A program made the translations under genes and the position numbers. Source: Rathayibacter sp. Leaf185 (GTDB taxonomy: Bacteria; Actinomycetota; Actinomycetes; Actinomycetales; Microbacteriaceae). From it: a DNA stretch of 64,000 nt. Positions 51,727 to 61,401 of this stretch are shown piece after piece. Numbering within the stretch: position 1 is the first letter of the stretch; every line of letters starts with the position of its first letter. The DNA lies in contig NZ_LMPP01000002.1 of the NCBI RefSeq assembly GCF_001423885.1, forward strand, positions 780,355-844,354, in the 5' to 3' direction. The notes below the pieces were generated by a model. The model was not told the origin of the DNA. It did not search any database and saw only the letters and a list, made by a program, of their open reading frames with translations.

Positions 51727-53147
51727 CGATCGCCGCCGTCCGCTCGGCCTACCGCTCCCGGGCCGGCCGCCGTCGCGCGGGCGCCTACTCCGGCTACCTC
51801 GCCGCGATGCTCCTCGTCGTCGTCGTCCTGCCCACGGCGCGAGCCCTCGCGATCACCCTCACCGACCCGGCGGTCGGGCCCGCCCTCGCCACGGTCGACC
51901 TCGGTGCGCTGATCGCCGTCGCCGCCGGAGCCGCGATCCCGGTCGCCGTCCTGCTCGGTCGCGCCCGCGGCCCGGCCGTCGACGCGCCCCACCCGACGGC
52001 GCTGCTCCTCGCCACCGAGGCGCGGCGCTGGCACGTCCTGCGGCGCTCGGTGGTCGTGTCGGGCGCCCTGGCGGCCGCTGCAGCCGCACTCGCGGCCACC
52101 GCCCTCGCGCTCGCCTCCGGCTCGCCGCTGCTGCCGGCCGCCCTGGCGGGTGCGGCCTTCGGTGTGCTCCTCACCGTCGCGGCCCTCGCGGGTCAGTGCC
52201 TCACTCCGCCGCGATCCGCCGTGCTCGCCGCGGTGCTCGTACTCCCCGTCCTCGCTGTGCCTGCGCTCCCGTTCACGCCGGGCGGCCTCGTCGCCCTCGC
52301 CGTCGCCGGTGCGCCGTCAGCGGCTGTGTCGATCGTGGCCCTCGCGGTTCTGGTGGTGCCGCTCGCGCCCCGACTGCTCGACGACGCCTCCGGCCCGTCG
52401 CTCCTCGCGCAGTCCCAGCGCTGGCGCTCCGCCGTGACCGGTGCCGCCAACGGCGACGTCGCAGACGCCCTCTCGGGCTACCGCTCGCTCCCGCGCCGCA
52501 ACCGGTGCGTCCAAGCCGTCCGGGTCGGCCCCTTCCCGGTGACGGTCGTGGTCCGCGACGCGGTCGGCGCCCTGCGCACGCCTGGTCGCTCCGCCGCGGC
52601 CGGCCTCGCCCTCCTCGCCGCAGGAGCAGCGGTGGCCGTCGCGGCCGTCGCGCCGCCCTCGCTCCTCGCGATCCCCGCCGCCCTCGCGGGAGTCCTCGCC
52701 TACCTCGGTGCGGGTGTGTGGAGTGACGGCTTCCGGCACGCCGCCGAGACAGCGGGGCAGACCGCCTTCGTCGCGACGCCTCCGTTCGAGCTGCTCCTGC
52801 TGCACGGCGTCCTGCCGCTCGCGCTCGCCCTCACCCTGGTGACGGTCGGCGCGCTCCTGCTCTCCGGCGGCGCACTCGCCCCGGCGGCCGCGACGGCCCT
52901 CGTCGCCGTCGCCGCCCGGGCGATGGACGCCACCCGCGGTGCCCTGCCACCGCGGCTCCTCTCGCCGATCCCGATGCCGATCGGCGACGGCGCCGGCGCG
53001 GCAGTGCTGCTCTGGAACCTCGCCGCGCCGCTCGTCAGCGCAGGCGCGGCGGTCGCGGTCGTCGTCGCCCCCGGGCCGCTCATCCTCGCGCCGGTCGTCG
53101 CCCTCACCTGCCTCCTCGTCGCCCGCCGTCGGCTCGCGAGCGCCTGA
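51723..53147 (+). CDS. ABC-type membrane protein (putative permease), 474 aa
   Basis: An Ala/Val/Leu-rich protein with about twelve hydrophobic segments, translationally coupled (GTGA) to the preceding ATPase. No classic ABC-2 or FtsX motif is recognised; a cytoplasmic stretch (LLAQSQRWRSAVTGAANGDVADALSGYRSLPRRNR) separates two halves of about six helices. The role as transmembrane partner is inferred from the overlap alone. Confidence 0.8.
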   Translation: MTIAAVRSAYRSRAGRRRAGAYSGYLAAMLLVVVVLPTARALAITLTDPAVGPALATVDLGALIAVAAGAAIPVAVLLGRARGPAVDAPHPTALLLATEARRWHVLRRSVVVSGALAAAAAALAATALALASGSPLLPAALAGAAFGVLLTVAALAGQCLTPPRSAVLAAVLVLPVLAVPALPFTPGGLVALAVAGAPSAAVSIVALAVLVVPLAPRLLDDASGPSLLAQSQRWRSAVTGAANGDVADALSGYRSLPRRNRCVQAVRVGPFPVTVVVRDAVGALRTPGRSAAAGLALLAAGAAVAVAAVAPPSLLAIPAALAGVLAYLGAGVWSDGFRHAAETAGQTAFVATPPFELLLLHGVLPLALALTLVTVGALLLSGGALAPAAATALVAVAARAMDATRGALPPRLLSPIPMPIGDGAGAAVLLWNLAAPLVSAGAAVAVVVAPGPLILAPVVALTCLLVARRRLASA

Positions 53148-53177
53148 GCGCCGACGACCGGGTGCGAGGATGGCCCG

Positions 53178-53831
53178 GTGACCGACCACCCCCGGCTCGA
53201 CGAGCTCATCCGCACCGTCCACGTCCTCCGCGCCCCGGGCGGCTGCCCCTGGGACGCCGAGCAGACCCACGAGTCCCTCGTGCGCTACCTGATCGAGGAG
53301 TCGCACGAGCTCGTCGACGCCATCGAGGCGGGGGAACGCGACGACCTCGTCGAGGAGCTCGGCGACGTGCTCTACCAGGTGCTGTTCCACGCCGACCTCG
53401 CCGCCGACGGCCCCGAGCCGTTCACGATCGAGGACGTCGCCGCGCACATGAACGCCAAGATGATCGGCCGCCACCCGCACGTCTTCGGCGACGCGACCGC
53501 CGAGACCGCCGACGACGTCATCGCCGTCTGGGACGAGCTGAAGAAGGTCGAGAAGCCGCACCGCACGAGCGTGCTCGACGGCATCCCGCAGGGGATGCCC
53601 GCCCTCGCCCTGGCCGACAAGGTCATCGGCAAGGCGACGACCCTGGGCATAGTGGATGCGGGGGAGGGGCCGCTCCCGATCGACTCCGAGGACGACCTCG
53701 GGCCGCTCCTGCTGGCGATCGTCGCCTCCTCCCGCGCGCGCGGACTCGACGCCGAGCGCGCCCTCCGCACCGCCGTCCGCGACCTCCAGGACGAGATCCG
53801 CGCCGTGGAGCAGGAGCGCCGCGAGGAGTGA
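53178..53831 (+). CDS. mazG: MazG nucleoside-triphosphate pyrophosphohydrolase, 217 aa
   Basis: It hydrolyses (d)NTPs, probably cleaning the pool of damaged or excess nucleotides. One all-alpha MazG domain: RTVHVLRAPGGCPWDAEQTHESLVRYLIEESHELVDAIEAG followed by DDLVEELGDVLYQVLFHADLA, with the EExxE and ExxD metal-binding pattern. The C-terminal 90 residues are a weak second domain, as in actinobacterial MazG (about 210-320 aa). The GTG has GAGGAT 6 nt upstream (leaderless). In many actinobacteria mazG directly precedes eno; here about 8 kb intervenes. Confidence 0.94.
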   Translation: MTDHPRLDELIRTVHVLRAPGGCPWDAEQTHESLVRYLIEESHELVDAIEAGERDDLVEELGDVLYQVLFHADLAADGPEPFTIEDVAAHMNAKMIGRHPHVFGDATAETADDVIAVWDELKKVEKPHRTSVLDGIPQGMPALALADKVIGKATTLGIVDAGEGPLPIDSEDDLGPLLLAIVASSRARGLDAERALRTAVRDLQDEIRAVEQERREE

Positions 53832-53835
53832 TCGC

Positions 53836-53905
53836 GCACAACATCAGCTGAGAGGGGTCGTCGCGCGCCATCGTGCGTGAGACGGCTTCTCAGCTGACGT
53901 TGTGC
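53836..53905. terminator. Long hairpin (family A) between mazG and the ABC permease
   Basis: GCACAAC-a-TCAGCTGAGA (53836-53853) pairs with TCTCAGCTGA-c-GTTGTGC (53888-53905), 17 of 18 positions. The interior TCGCGCGCCATCGTGCG resembles the core of the hairpin at 28386. It fills the 79-bp gap between two convergent stop codons. Confidence 0.9.
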
Positions 53906-53910
53906 CGCCC

Positions 53911-54966
53911 TCAGGCCACCCGCCGCCCGCGCGGCAGCCGCGCCGCCGGCGTCGCCGTGCGCCGGATCGCGCCGAGGATCAGCCCGACCGCCAGCACCAG
54001 CTGCAGCGCCAGCCCGACGAACCACGACGGCACTGTCTGCTCGAACACCTCCTCGGGGGTGAGCGCGACGGAGGAGGAGTAGTCGCTGCACTCGATCTCG
54101 ACGACCTCCTCCGGCGGTATCTGCGCCTGGCGCACGAGGAGCGAGATCGACCCGAACAGGTCGTCCGGCTGCCCGTACTCGCCGAGCTCGGGCGGGACGG
54201 CGTCGGCGAGGACGACGAACGGATTCACGGCGAGAAGTCCCCAGTAGAGATCCGCCCGGGCGACCTGCGTCTCGTAGCTCTGACCGCAGTAGCCGTCACT
54301 GCCCGGAGTCGACCCGACGAACACGGTCCGCTGGGTGGTCTGCGTCACGGCCGTCAGCAGCCCGAACGCGATCAGCGATCCGACGCTCAGCGCGGCCACC
54401 ACCAGGTAGGTCGTGACCACCGACATCAGCGGCCGGTCGAGGATCCCGCTCAGCCCCACTCCGATCGCCGCGACCACCCCGAGCTGCACCGAGAGCACCA
54501 GCACCGACACGACGGCCGAGACGGGCGACACCCCACCGACCAGCACGGCGATCAGGAGGAACGGCACCGTGCTCGCGAGGAACGCCAGCGCGACCAGCCA
54601 GGCCGAGACGAGCTTGCCGATCACCAGCTGTGACGTGGTGACGAGCGTCACCTGCGTCGTGGCGAGCGTCCCGGCGTCGCGGTCGCCGTTGATCGCCGTG
54701 CCCGACAGTGCGGGAGTCACGAGGCTGCCGAGCAGCAGCACGAAGTACATCAGGATCGAGTAGATCCAGCCGCCGACGCTCGCTCCGCTGCCCGTGAGCA
54801 CGCCGGTCGCCACGATCAGCAGGGCGGTGACGGCGCCGACGAGCACGAAGAACAGCGCGAGCAGCACGAACGACGAGGCGCCGCGCACCCGCTGGGCGAG
54901 CTCGAGCCCCAGGACGATCCGCACGCCCCTGAGGAACGGCAGCGGGCGGGCGGTGGTGGCGGTCAT
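53911..54966 (-). CDS. ABC-2-type transporter permease, 351 aa
   Basis: A six-TM export permease with a long extracytoplasmic loop between the fifth and sixth helices (about 110 residues with two Cys, DGYCGQSYET and IECSDYSSS). The N-terminal FLRGVRIVLGLELAQRVRGASSFVLLALFFVLVG and TAINGDRDAGTLATTQVTLVTTSQLVIGKLVSAW are typical of ABC-2 permeases. Its ATG overlaps the TGA of the ATPase gene (ATGA). The substrate is unknown; peptide, antibiotic or polymer export is common for this class. Confidence 0.9.
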   Translation of the reverse strand: MTATTARPLPFLRGVRIVLGLELAQRVRGASSFVLLALFFVLVGAVTALLIVATGVLTGSGASVGGWIYSILMYFVLLLGSLVTPALSGTAINGDRDAGTLATTQVTLVTTSQLVIGKLVSAWLVALAFLASTVPFLLIAVLVGGVSPVSAVVSVLVLSVQLGVVAAIGVGLSGILDRPLMSVVTTYLVVAALSVGSLIAFGLLTAVTQTTQRTVFVGSTPGSDGYCGQSYETQVARADLYWGLLAVNPFVVLADAVPPELGEYGQPDDLFGSISLLVRQAQIPPEEVVEIECSDYSSSVALTPEEVFEQTVPSWFVGLALQLVLAVGLILGAIRRTATPAARLPRGRRVA

Positions 54967-55910
54967 CGTGCCTCCTCCGTGCTCGTGCGCGTCAGATCCG
55001 AGAAGGTGTGCTCCAGCTCGCCGACGGCCGGAGCGAAGCGGCTCACCGCGACTCCGGAGGCGACCAGCCGGCTGAGCAGGAGGGCCGCGGCCGCATCGTC
55101 GGCCACCGGCACGAGCACGGCGTCGCGCTCGACCTGCACCCGCACCCCGGTCAGCTGCTCGACGGAGGCGGCGAGCTCGGCTCCCCGCGGCGAGACCGCG
55201 TCGATCCGCCAGGCGCGCAGCGACCGGGCCGCCCGCGCGACCGCCTCGCTCGAGGCCGTCGCTCCGGCGTCGAGGTACACCGCGGCCGTCGCCATCTCGT
55301 CGAGCTCGGCCAGCACGTGGCTCGAGACCAGCACGGTGCGTCCCTCGTCGGCGAGACGGAGGACGAGGTCGCGCAGTGCGATCCGCGCTCCCGGATCGAG
55401 CCCGGACGCCGGCTCGTCGAGCACCAGCACCGACGGGTCGTGCACGAGGGCGCGGGCGAGGCTCAGCCGCTGCTTCTGCCCGCGCGACAGCACGCGGGTC
55501 GGGCGGTCCGAGAACTCGACGAGGTCGACCTCGTCGAGCAGCTGCAGGGCCCGCGCCTCCGCGGCGTCCCGCGACAGCCCGTAGAGCAGTCCGGTGGTGC
55601 GGAGGGTCGCCCGCGACGTCAGCGTCGCCCATGACCCGAGGACGTCCGGCATCCACCCCAGGGCCGCACGGACGGCGGCCGGATCCTCGACCGGATCGTG
55701 CCCCGCGACCCGCAGGACTCCGGCGTCGGGCCGGAGCAGCGTCGCCAGCAGGAGCATCAGCGTGGTCTTGCCGGCCCCGTTCGGGCCGATCAGCGCCGTC
55801 ACCTCGCCGGGTCGCGCCTCGAAGCTCGCATCCCGCACCGCGTGGACGGAGCCGAACGCGCGTGAGACCCCCTCCGCGACGATCCCCTCGTGTCTCCCGT
55901 GCTCAGCCAT
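54963..55910 (-). CDS. ABC-2-type transporter ATP-binding protein, 315 aa
   Basis: One ABC domain in the first 215 residues: Walker A GPNGAGKTTLM, the signature LSRGQKQRLSLARALVHDPS and Walker B VLVLDEPASGLDPGARIALRDLV. About 100 C-terminal residues form a regulatory domain as in CcmA/NatA-type ATPases. The ATG at 55910 has GGGAGGGT upstream. TAGGCT, about 50 nt further up, is a promoter candidate. It is divergent from hisS. Confidence 0.92.
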   Translation of the reverse strand: MAEHGRHEGIVAEGVSRAFGSVHAVRDASFEARPGEVTALIGPNGAGKTTLMLLLATLLRPDAGVLRVAGHDPVEDPAAVRAALGWMPDVLGSWATLTSRATLRTTGLLYGLSRDAAEARALQLLDEVDLVEFSDRPTRVLSRGQKQRLSLARALVHDPSVLVLDEPASGLDPGARIALRDLVLRLADEGRTVLVSSHVLAELDEMATAAVYLDAGATASSEAVARAARSLRAWRIDAVSPRGAELAASVEQLTGVRVQVERDAVLVPVADDAAAALLLSRLVASGVAVSRFAPAVGELEHTFSDLTRTSTEEAR

Positions 55911-56019
55911 CGGACCCTCCCCGTCCACCCGCGCGAACCCCTGATCCCGCGAGCGCCGCGAGCCTAGCCGACCCCTCCGACACGGAGTCGACCCGTGCCG
56001 GTCTGGAAGAATCGCAGGC

Positions 56020-57312
56020 ATGGCCTCCCCGATCACCCCGCCCCGCGGTATGCGCGACTTCCTCCCCGCCGACAAGGCGAAGCGCGAGCACGCGCTCGGA
56101 GTCATCCGCCGCGTCTACTCCGCGCACGGCTTCGACGAGATCGAGACCCCGGTCGTCGAGGACTTCGAGCGCCTGCACTCCGGCCTCGGCGGCGACAACG
56201 AGAAGCTGGCCTTCAGCGTCCTGCGCCGCGGGATCTCGCGCGACGACCTCGCCGCGGCCGCCGACTCCGACGACGCCTCCGCCCTCGCCGACCTCGGCCT
56301 GCGCTTCGACCTCACCGTGCCCCTCGCCCGGTTCTACGCGACGCACCGCTCCGAGCTGCCGACGGTGTTCCGCTCGGTGCAGATCGCCCCGGTCTGGCGG
56401 GCCGAGCGCCCGCAGAAGGGCCGCTACCGCCAGTTCGTCCAGTGCGACATCGACATCATCGGAGAGCCCGGGCAGCTGGCCGAGGTCGAGCTGATCACCG
56501 CGACCGCCGCCGCGCTCGACACCCTGGGCCTGCGCGAGTGCACCATCCGCATCAACGACCGGCGAATCCTCACGGGGATCCTCGAGTACTGCGGTTTCGC
56601 CCCGGAGCGCTTCGGCCCCGCCCTCATCTCGATCGACAAGCTCGACAAGATCGGCGCCTCCGGGGTCGTCGGCGAGCTCGAGGCCGACGGCGCCGATGCG
56701 GCGGCGGTGCTCGGCGGCTACCTGTCCCGCATCGAGGAGTCGATCGCCGCCGGGGGAGTTCCGCTCGACGAGCCCGCGATCCTCGATGTCCTGCCCGAGG
56801 GAATCGACCAGGAGGCGGTGATCGCGCTCGTGACGCTCGCCCGGTCGCTCCGCTCGCTTCCCGCGGGCGTCTCGCTCCGCTTCGATCCCACCCTCGTGCG
56901 CGGCATGGGGTACTACACGGGCACCATCTTCGAGATCGCGCACCCCTCCAGCGGGTCCTCGGTCGGCGGAGGCGGCCGCTACGACGGCATGATCGGCCGC
57001 TTCCTCGGCCAGGACGTCCCGGCGTGCGGCTTCTCGATCGGCTTCGAGCGCATCGTCGAGCTGATCGACGTACCGGCCGACGAGCGCCAGGACGCGGTCG
57101 TCCTCGTCCACGAGCGCGACGCCGCCCCCGAGACTCTGCTGGCTCTCAAGCAGGAGCTGATCGCCCAGGGCTCCCGGGTCCGCCTCGAGCGCCGCTCGAA
57201 GAACCTCACGCCTCTGCTCGATCGCGCGACCGCCGCCGGCTTCACGCGCTTCGCCCTCGTGCCTCGCGATGCCTCCGCCGTCGAGGGACTGACGTTCAAG
57301 GCGCTCGGCTGA
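56020..57312 (+). CDS. hisS: Histidyl-tRNA synthetase, 430 aa
   Basis: A class II synthetase charging tRNA-His. Motif 1 region TPPRGMRDFLPADKAKREHALGVIRRVYSAHGFDEIETPVVED, motif 2 GRYRQFVQCDIDIIGEPGQ, the His-A motif RGMGYYTGTIFEI, and motif 3 CGFSIGFERIVEL are all present, followed by the anticodon-binding domain. The length matches the bacterial dimeric enzyme. AAGAAT at 56007-56012 lies 7 nt before the ATG (leaderless). A terminator hairpin follows the stop. Confidence 0.96.
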   Translation: MASPITPPRGMRDFLPADKAKREHALGVIRRVYSAHGFDEIETPVVEDFERLHSGLGGDNEKLAFSVLRRGISRDDLAAAADSDDASALADLGLRFDLTVPLARFYATHRSELPTVFRSVQIAPVWRAERPQKGRYRQFVQCDIDIIGEPGQLAEVELITATAAALDTLGLRECTIRINDRRILTGILEYCGFAPERFGPALISIDKLDKIGASGVVGELEADGADAAAVLGGYLSRIEESIAAGGVPLDEPAILDVLPEGIDQEAVIALVTLARSLRSLPAGVSLRFDPTLVRGMGYYTGTIFEIAHPSSGSSVGGGGRYDGMIGRFLGQDVPACGFSIGFERIVELIDVPADERQDAVVLVHERDAAPETLLALKQELIAQGSRVRLERRSKNLTPLLDRATAAGFTRFALVPRDASAVEGLTFKALG

Positions 57313-57332
57313 CCCGCTGAGAGAGGTCTCAC

Positions 57333-57362
57333 CCGATCCGCCGGTCGACGGGGGCGGATCGG
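57333..57362 (+). terminator. Terminator hairpin after hisS
   Basis: A 10-bp stem, CCGATCCGCC / GGCGGATCGG, with a 10-nt loop lies 20 nt after the hisS stop. Confidence 0.8.
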
Positions 57363-57571
57363 TCGTCGGCTTGTCCGATCCGTGAGAGCCTTAACCCCCG
57401 CGAAATCTGCGGACACACCTGAGAAATCTCCCGAGGATAGCGTCGAGGCACCCGATCGGCGCGACTTGGCGCGCCTCGACGGGTACCGCGAGCCGCGACC
57501 CCCGCACTCAGCACCCCGCATCACAGCAGCATCACCGCAGCAGCGCTGACGCACCTACCCGAGGAGTCCTC
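57363..57571 (+). promoter_or_regulatory. Leader region of the NMT1-type ABC operon
   Basis: A TAGCGT hexamer lies near 57438, giving a leader of about 125 nt. I looked for the TPP riboswitch consensus, expected if the system imports a thiamine precursor, and did not find CUGAUC-GGAUAAUGCC-GCGAAGGGA. GAGGAG precedes the TTG start. Nothing else is recognised. Confidence 0.45.
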
Positions 57572-58660
57572 TTGACCCTGTCGCCCTTCCGCACGCCGAA
57601 CTTCGATCGCCGCAGCCTCCTCCGCATGGCCGGCGTGGCGGGTCTCGCCCTCGGCGGTGCCACCGTGCTCGCCTCCTGCTCCTCCGACGCCTCGGCCGGA
57701 GGCACGGCCGACGGCGCCGACCTCGGCACACTCAAGGTCCAGCTGTCGTGGATCAAGAACGAGGAGTTCTCGGGCGAGTTCTTCGCCGACTCGAAGGGCT
57801 ACTACACCGACGCCGGCTTCTCGAGCGTCACCCTCACCGCCGGCCCCTCGACCGGCACCGCCGAGTTGCTCTCCGGCTCGGCCGACGTCGCGCTGAGCGA
57901 CGCCGTCTCGGTCGGCACTGTGATCGCTCAGCAGGAGGCGCCGCTGAAGATCATCGGTGCGACCTACCAGAAGAACCCGTTCACGGTCCTCTCGATCGCG
58001 ACCGCCGGCAACATCGCGACCCCCGCCGACCTCAAGGGCAAGAAGATCGGCGTCCAGGCGTCGAACACCTCGCTCTTCCAGGCGCTGCTCGCCGCGAACG
58101 ACCTCTCCGAGTCGGACCTCACGGTCGTCCCGGTCGAGTACGACCCCTCCGTCCTCATCAACGGCACCGTCGACGGCTTCATCGCCTACCTGACCAACGA
58201 GGCGATCACCGTCGCGAACGAGGGCTACGAGGTCGTCAACCTGCCCTTCGCCGACAACGGCCTCCCCTTCGTCGCCGAGACCTTCACGGTCAGCGACCAG
58301 TCCATCTCCGAGAAGCGCGACGCCCTCAAGGCGTTCCTGCTCGCCGAGATCAAGGGCTGGACCGACGCGGTCAAGGACCCGGAGGCGGGCGCCATGCTCG
58401 CGATCGAGACCTACGGCAAGGACCTCGGCCTCGACGAGGCAGCCTCGAAGCAGGGCGCGACCATCCAGGCCGAGGAGCTCGTCGTCTCGGACGACACCGC
58501 CGCCAACGGCCTCTTCACCATCTCGGAGGACCTCCAGGCCGAGACCGTCGCCTCCCTCGCCGGAGCCGGCATCGACATCGAGGCCTCCGACCTCTTCGAC
58601 ATGTCCCTCCTCGCCGAGGTCTACGAGGAGAACCCCGACCTCGTCGACTACACGGCCTGA
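57572..58660 (+). CDS. NMT1/THI5-family ABC substrate-binding lipoprotein, 362 aa
   Basis: A periplasmic-binding-protein type II domain exposed on the cell surface. The signal carries a twin-arginine DRRSLLRMAGVAGLALGGATVLASC with lipobox LASC. The mature N-terminus LKVQLSWIKNEEFSGEFFADSKGYYTDAGF is the NMT1/THI5 signature, with GSADVALSD and DLKGKKIGVQ typical of the taurine/nitrate/pyrimidine-precursor binders. The TTG start at 57572 follows GAGGAG by 7 nt. Substrate candidates are a thiamine or riboflavin precursor, an aliphatic sulfonate, or another small aromatic; none can be fixed. Confidence 0.92.
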   Translation: MTLSPFRTPNFDRRSLLRMAGVAGLALGGATVLASCSSDASAGGTADGADLGTLKVQLSWIKNEEFSGEFFADSKGYYTDAGFSSVTLTAGPSTGTAELLSGSADVALSDAVSVGTVIAQQEAPLKIIGATYQKNPFTVLSIATAGNIATPADLKGKKIGVQASNTSLFQALLAANDLSESDLTVVPVEYDPSVLINGTVDGFIAYLTNEAITVANEGYEVVNLPFADNGLPFVAETFTVSDQSISEKRDALKAFLLAEIKGWTDAVKDPEAGAMLAIETYGKDLGLDEAASKQGATIQAEELVVSDDTAANGLFTISEDLQAETVASLAGAGIDIEASDLFDMSLLAEVYEENPDLVDYTA

Positions 58661-58740
58661 TCCCACAGCGCTGATCTCTTCGGCGCACTGCCGCCCGATC
58701 TCGCCGGGCATCTGATCCACCTCCACGAAGGGCACCACTC

Positions 58741-59567
<827 letters not shown>

Positions 59568-59568
<1 letters not shown>

Positions 59569-60401
59569 TGGCGGTCACGACGAGCGCGACGCCGACCGTG
59601 CGGCGCTCCTTCTCGCTCCCGCCGTGGGCCTCCGGGCTCCTCGGCGTCCTCGGCATCGTCGCGATCTGGTGGGTGATCGCCCTTCTCACCGCGCCGACCG
59701 GCGGCACCACCTACGCCGTCGTCCCCACGCCGATCCAGGTCGCGCAGACCGCGATCGACGACGGCGTGGGCTTCTACTGGACCAACTTCTCCGTCACCAT
59801 CGGCGAAGCCGCGGTCGGCTACTTCTGGGGCAATCTCCTCGCCCTCGTCCTCTCGGCCCTCGTCCTCGTCCTGCCGTGGCTGGAGGGGGTCGTCTCGCAG
59901 CTCGCGGTCGTCACCTACTGCGTTCCGATCGTCGCGATCGGCACCCTGGTCCTCCTCATCCTCGGCGGATCCGACGCGCCGGGACAGCCGAGCGCCACGG
60001 CGACCTTCCTCGCGGGGCTCTCCGTCTTCTTCACCACCGTCGTGGGCAGCCTCCTCGGCCTGAAGGCGGCCGACAAGGCATCGCTCGACGTGGTGACCGT
60101 CTACGGCGGCACACGATTCACCCAGCTGCGCAAGGTCCGCCTGATCGCCGCGCTGCCGAACATCCTCTCGGCCCTGCAGATCGCCGTCCCTGCGGCGTTC
60201 CTCGGTGCGATCCTGGGCGAGTACTTCGGCAAGATCGAGACGGGCGTCGGGCCGATCCTGGTCGCGGCGCAGGTGTCGCTCAACTCGCCGCGCGTCTGGG
60301 CGCTCTTCCTCCTCTGCGCGGGAGTCGCGCTCGCCGGCTACGGCCTCGTCGGCCTCATCGGCCGTCTCGTCGCTCCGTGGTCCACAGGAAAGGAGGCGTG
60401 A
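59568..60401 (+). CDS. ABC transporter permease (SsuC/TauC-like), 277 aa
   Basis: The first of two permeases. Six TM segments are seen, with the EAA-type loop DVVTVYGGTRFTQLRKVRLIAALPNILSALQIAVPAAFLGAILGEYFG. The family usually works as a homodimer; two different permease genes side by side imply a heterodimer or paralogous pair. Confidence 0.92.
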
Positions 60402-60402
60402 C

Positions 60403-61290
60403 ATGACCGCCACTACTGACAGGACGGCCCAGCAGTCGACCGACACGACGATCATCGCGGTCGACGAGCTGCGTCGACAGCTGCGCAACGCGGCCCTCGG
60501 CGCCACCCTGAAGAGCCTGCGCAAGAGCTTCCTGATCGCGCTGTCGACCGTCGTGATCGTCCTCGCGATCTGGATCGGCGTCATCCTGTTCAGCGGAGTC
60601 TCGCCCTACGTCATCAAGGGTCCGTGGGACGTCTGGGCGCACCTGATCACCGACGACTCCGCGGCCGAGCACCGGGCGGAGCTCGGCGGCCTCTTCGGCA
60701 TCACGATGGTGGACTCGTTCATCGGGTTCGCTGCGGGACTCGTCGTCGCGATCCTGGTCGCGATCCTCTTCCGCCTCTCCAAAGGAGTCGAGCACGCGCT
60801 GATGCCGTTCGCGCTGCTGCTGCGCTCCGTGCCGCTCATCGCGATGGCGCCGCTCATCATCCTGGTCTTCGGCCAGGGCACGGTCGCGTCGGTGGCCGTC
60901 GTCGGCGGCATCGTGGTGCTCTTCCCGGCGCTGGTCACCATCGCCTTCGGCCTCAACAACGCGTCGCCGCAGATGCTCGACGTCGTCTCGGTCTACGGGG
61001 GCTCCACGCTGACCGCGATCCGCAAGGTCGCGATCCCGGGCGCTCTCCCCTCCCTGTTCGCGGCGATCCGAGTCTCGGTGCCCGGGGCGATCACCGGTGC
61101 ACTGCTCGCCGAGTGGCTCTCCACCGGAGACGGGATCGGCGGCGAGATCGCCGGCTGGACGAACCAGGCGAGGTTCGACGACATCTGGTCGGCGGTCGTC
61201 ATCGTGACCGGCGTCTCGCTGATCCTCTACATGGTCGTGCAGGTCATCGAGACGTTCGTGCTCTCGCGGATGTCCCTCTCGCTCTCCTGA
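60403..61290 (+). CDS. ABC transporter permease (SsuC/TauC-like), second, 295 aa
   Basis: Paralogous to the preceding gene, one base after its stop, with GGAGGCGTGAC as Shine-Dalgarno. The EAA loop is DVVSVYGGSTLTAIRKVAIPGALPSLFAAIRVSVPGAITGALLAEWLS, clearly alignable with that of its neighbour. A 35-residue soluble N-terminus precedes the first helix. Last gene of the operon; hairpin B2 follows. Confidence 0.92.
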   Translation: MTATTDRTAQQSTDTTIIAVDELRRQLRNAALGATLKSLRKSFLIALSTVVIVLAIWIGVILFSGVSPYVIKGPWDVWAHLITDDSAAEHRAELGGLFGITMVDSFIGFAAGLVVAILVAILFRLSKGVEHALMPFALLLRSVPLIAMAPLIILVFGQGTVASVAVVGGIVVLFPALVTIAFGLNNASPQMLDVVSVYGGSTLTAIRKVAIPGALPSLFAAIRVSVPGAITGALLAEWLSTGDGIGGEIAGWTNQARFDDIWSAVVIVTGVSLILYMVVQVIETFVLSRMSLSLS

Positions 61291-61310
61291 TCCGCTCGGC
61301 TCTCGACCTG

Positions 61311-61377
61311 CTCCGCGAGATGCCTCTTCGGTACGCGCTCACCGGCGTGTCGTGTACTCGAGTGGCATCTCGCGGAG
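61311..61377. terminator. Palindromic repeat (family B, copy 2)
   Basis: CTCCGCGAGATGCC (61311-61324) pairs perfectly with GGCATCTCGCGGAG (61364-61377); the next pair is mismatched, then CT/AG. It is related to the hrpA-embedded copy at 4503 and occupies the convergent gap between the ABC operon and apt. Confidence 0.85.
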
Positions 61378-61401
61378 CCGGACCGGGCGTGAGCCCGCGC
61401 G

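Noticed and set aside
57363-57571. TPP riboswitch before the NMT1-type operon
   Set aside because: The conserved CUGAUC/GGAUAAUGCC/GCGAAGGGA segments are not present; isolated CTGAGA matches are not sufficient.
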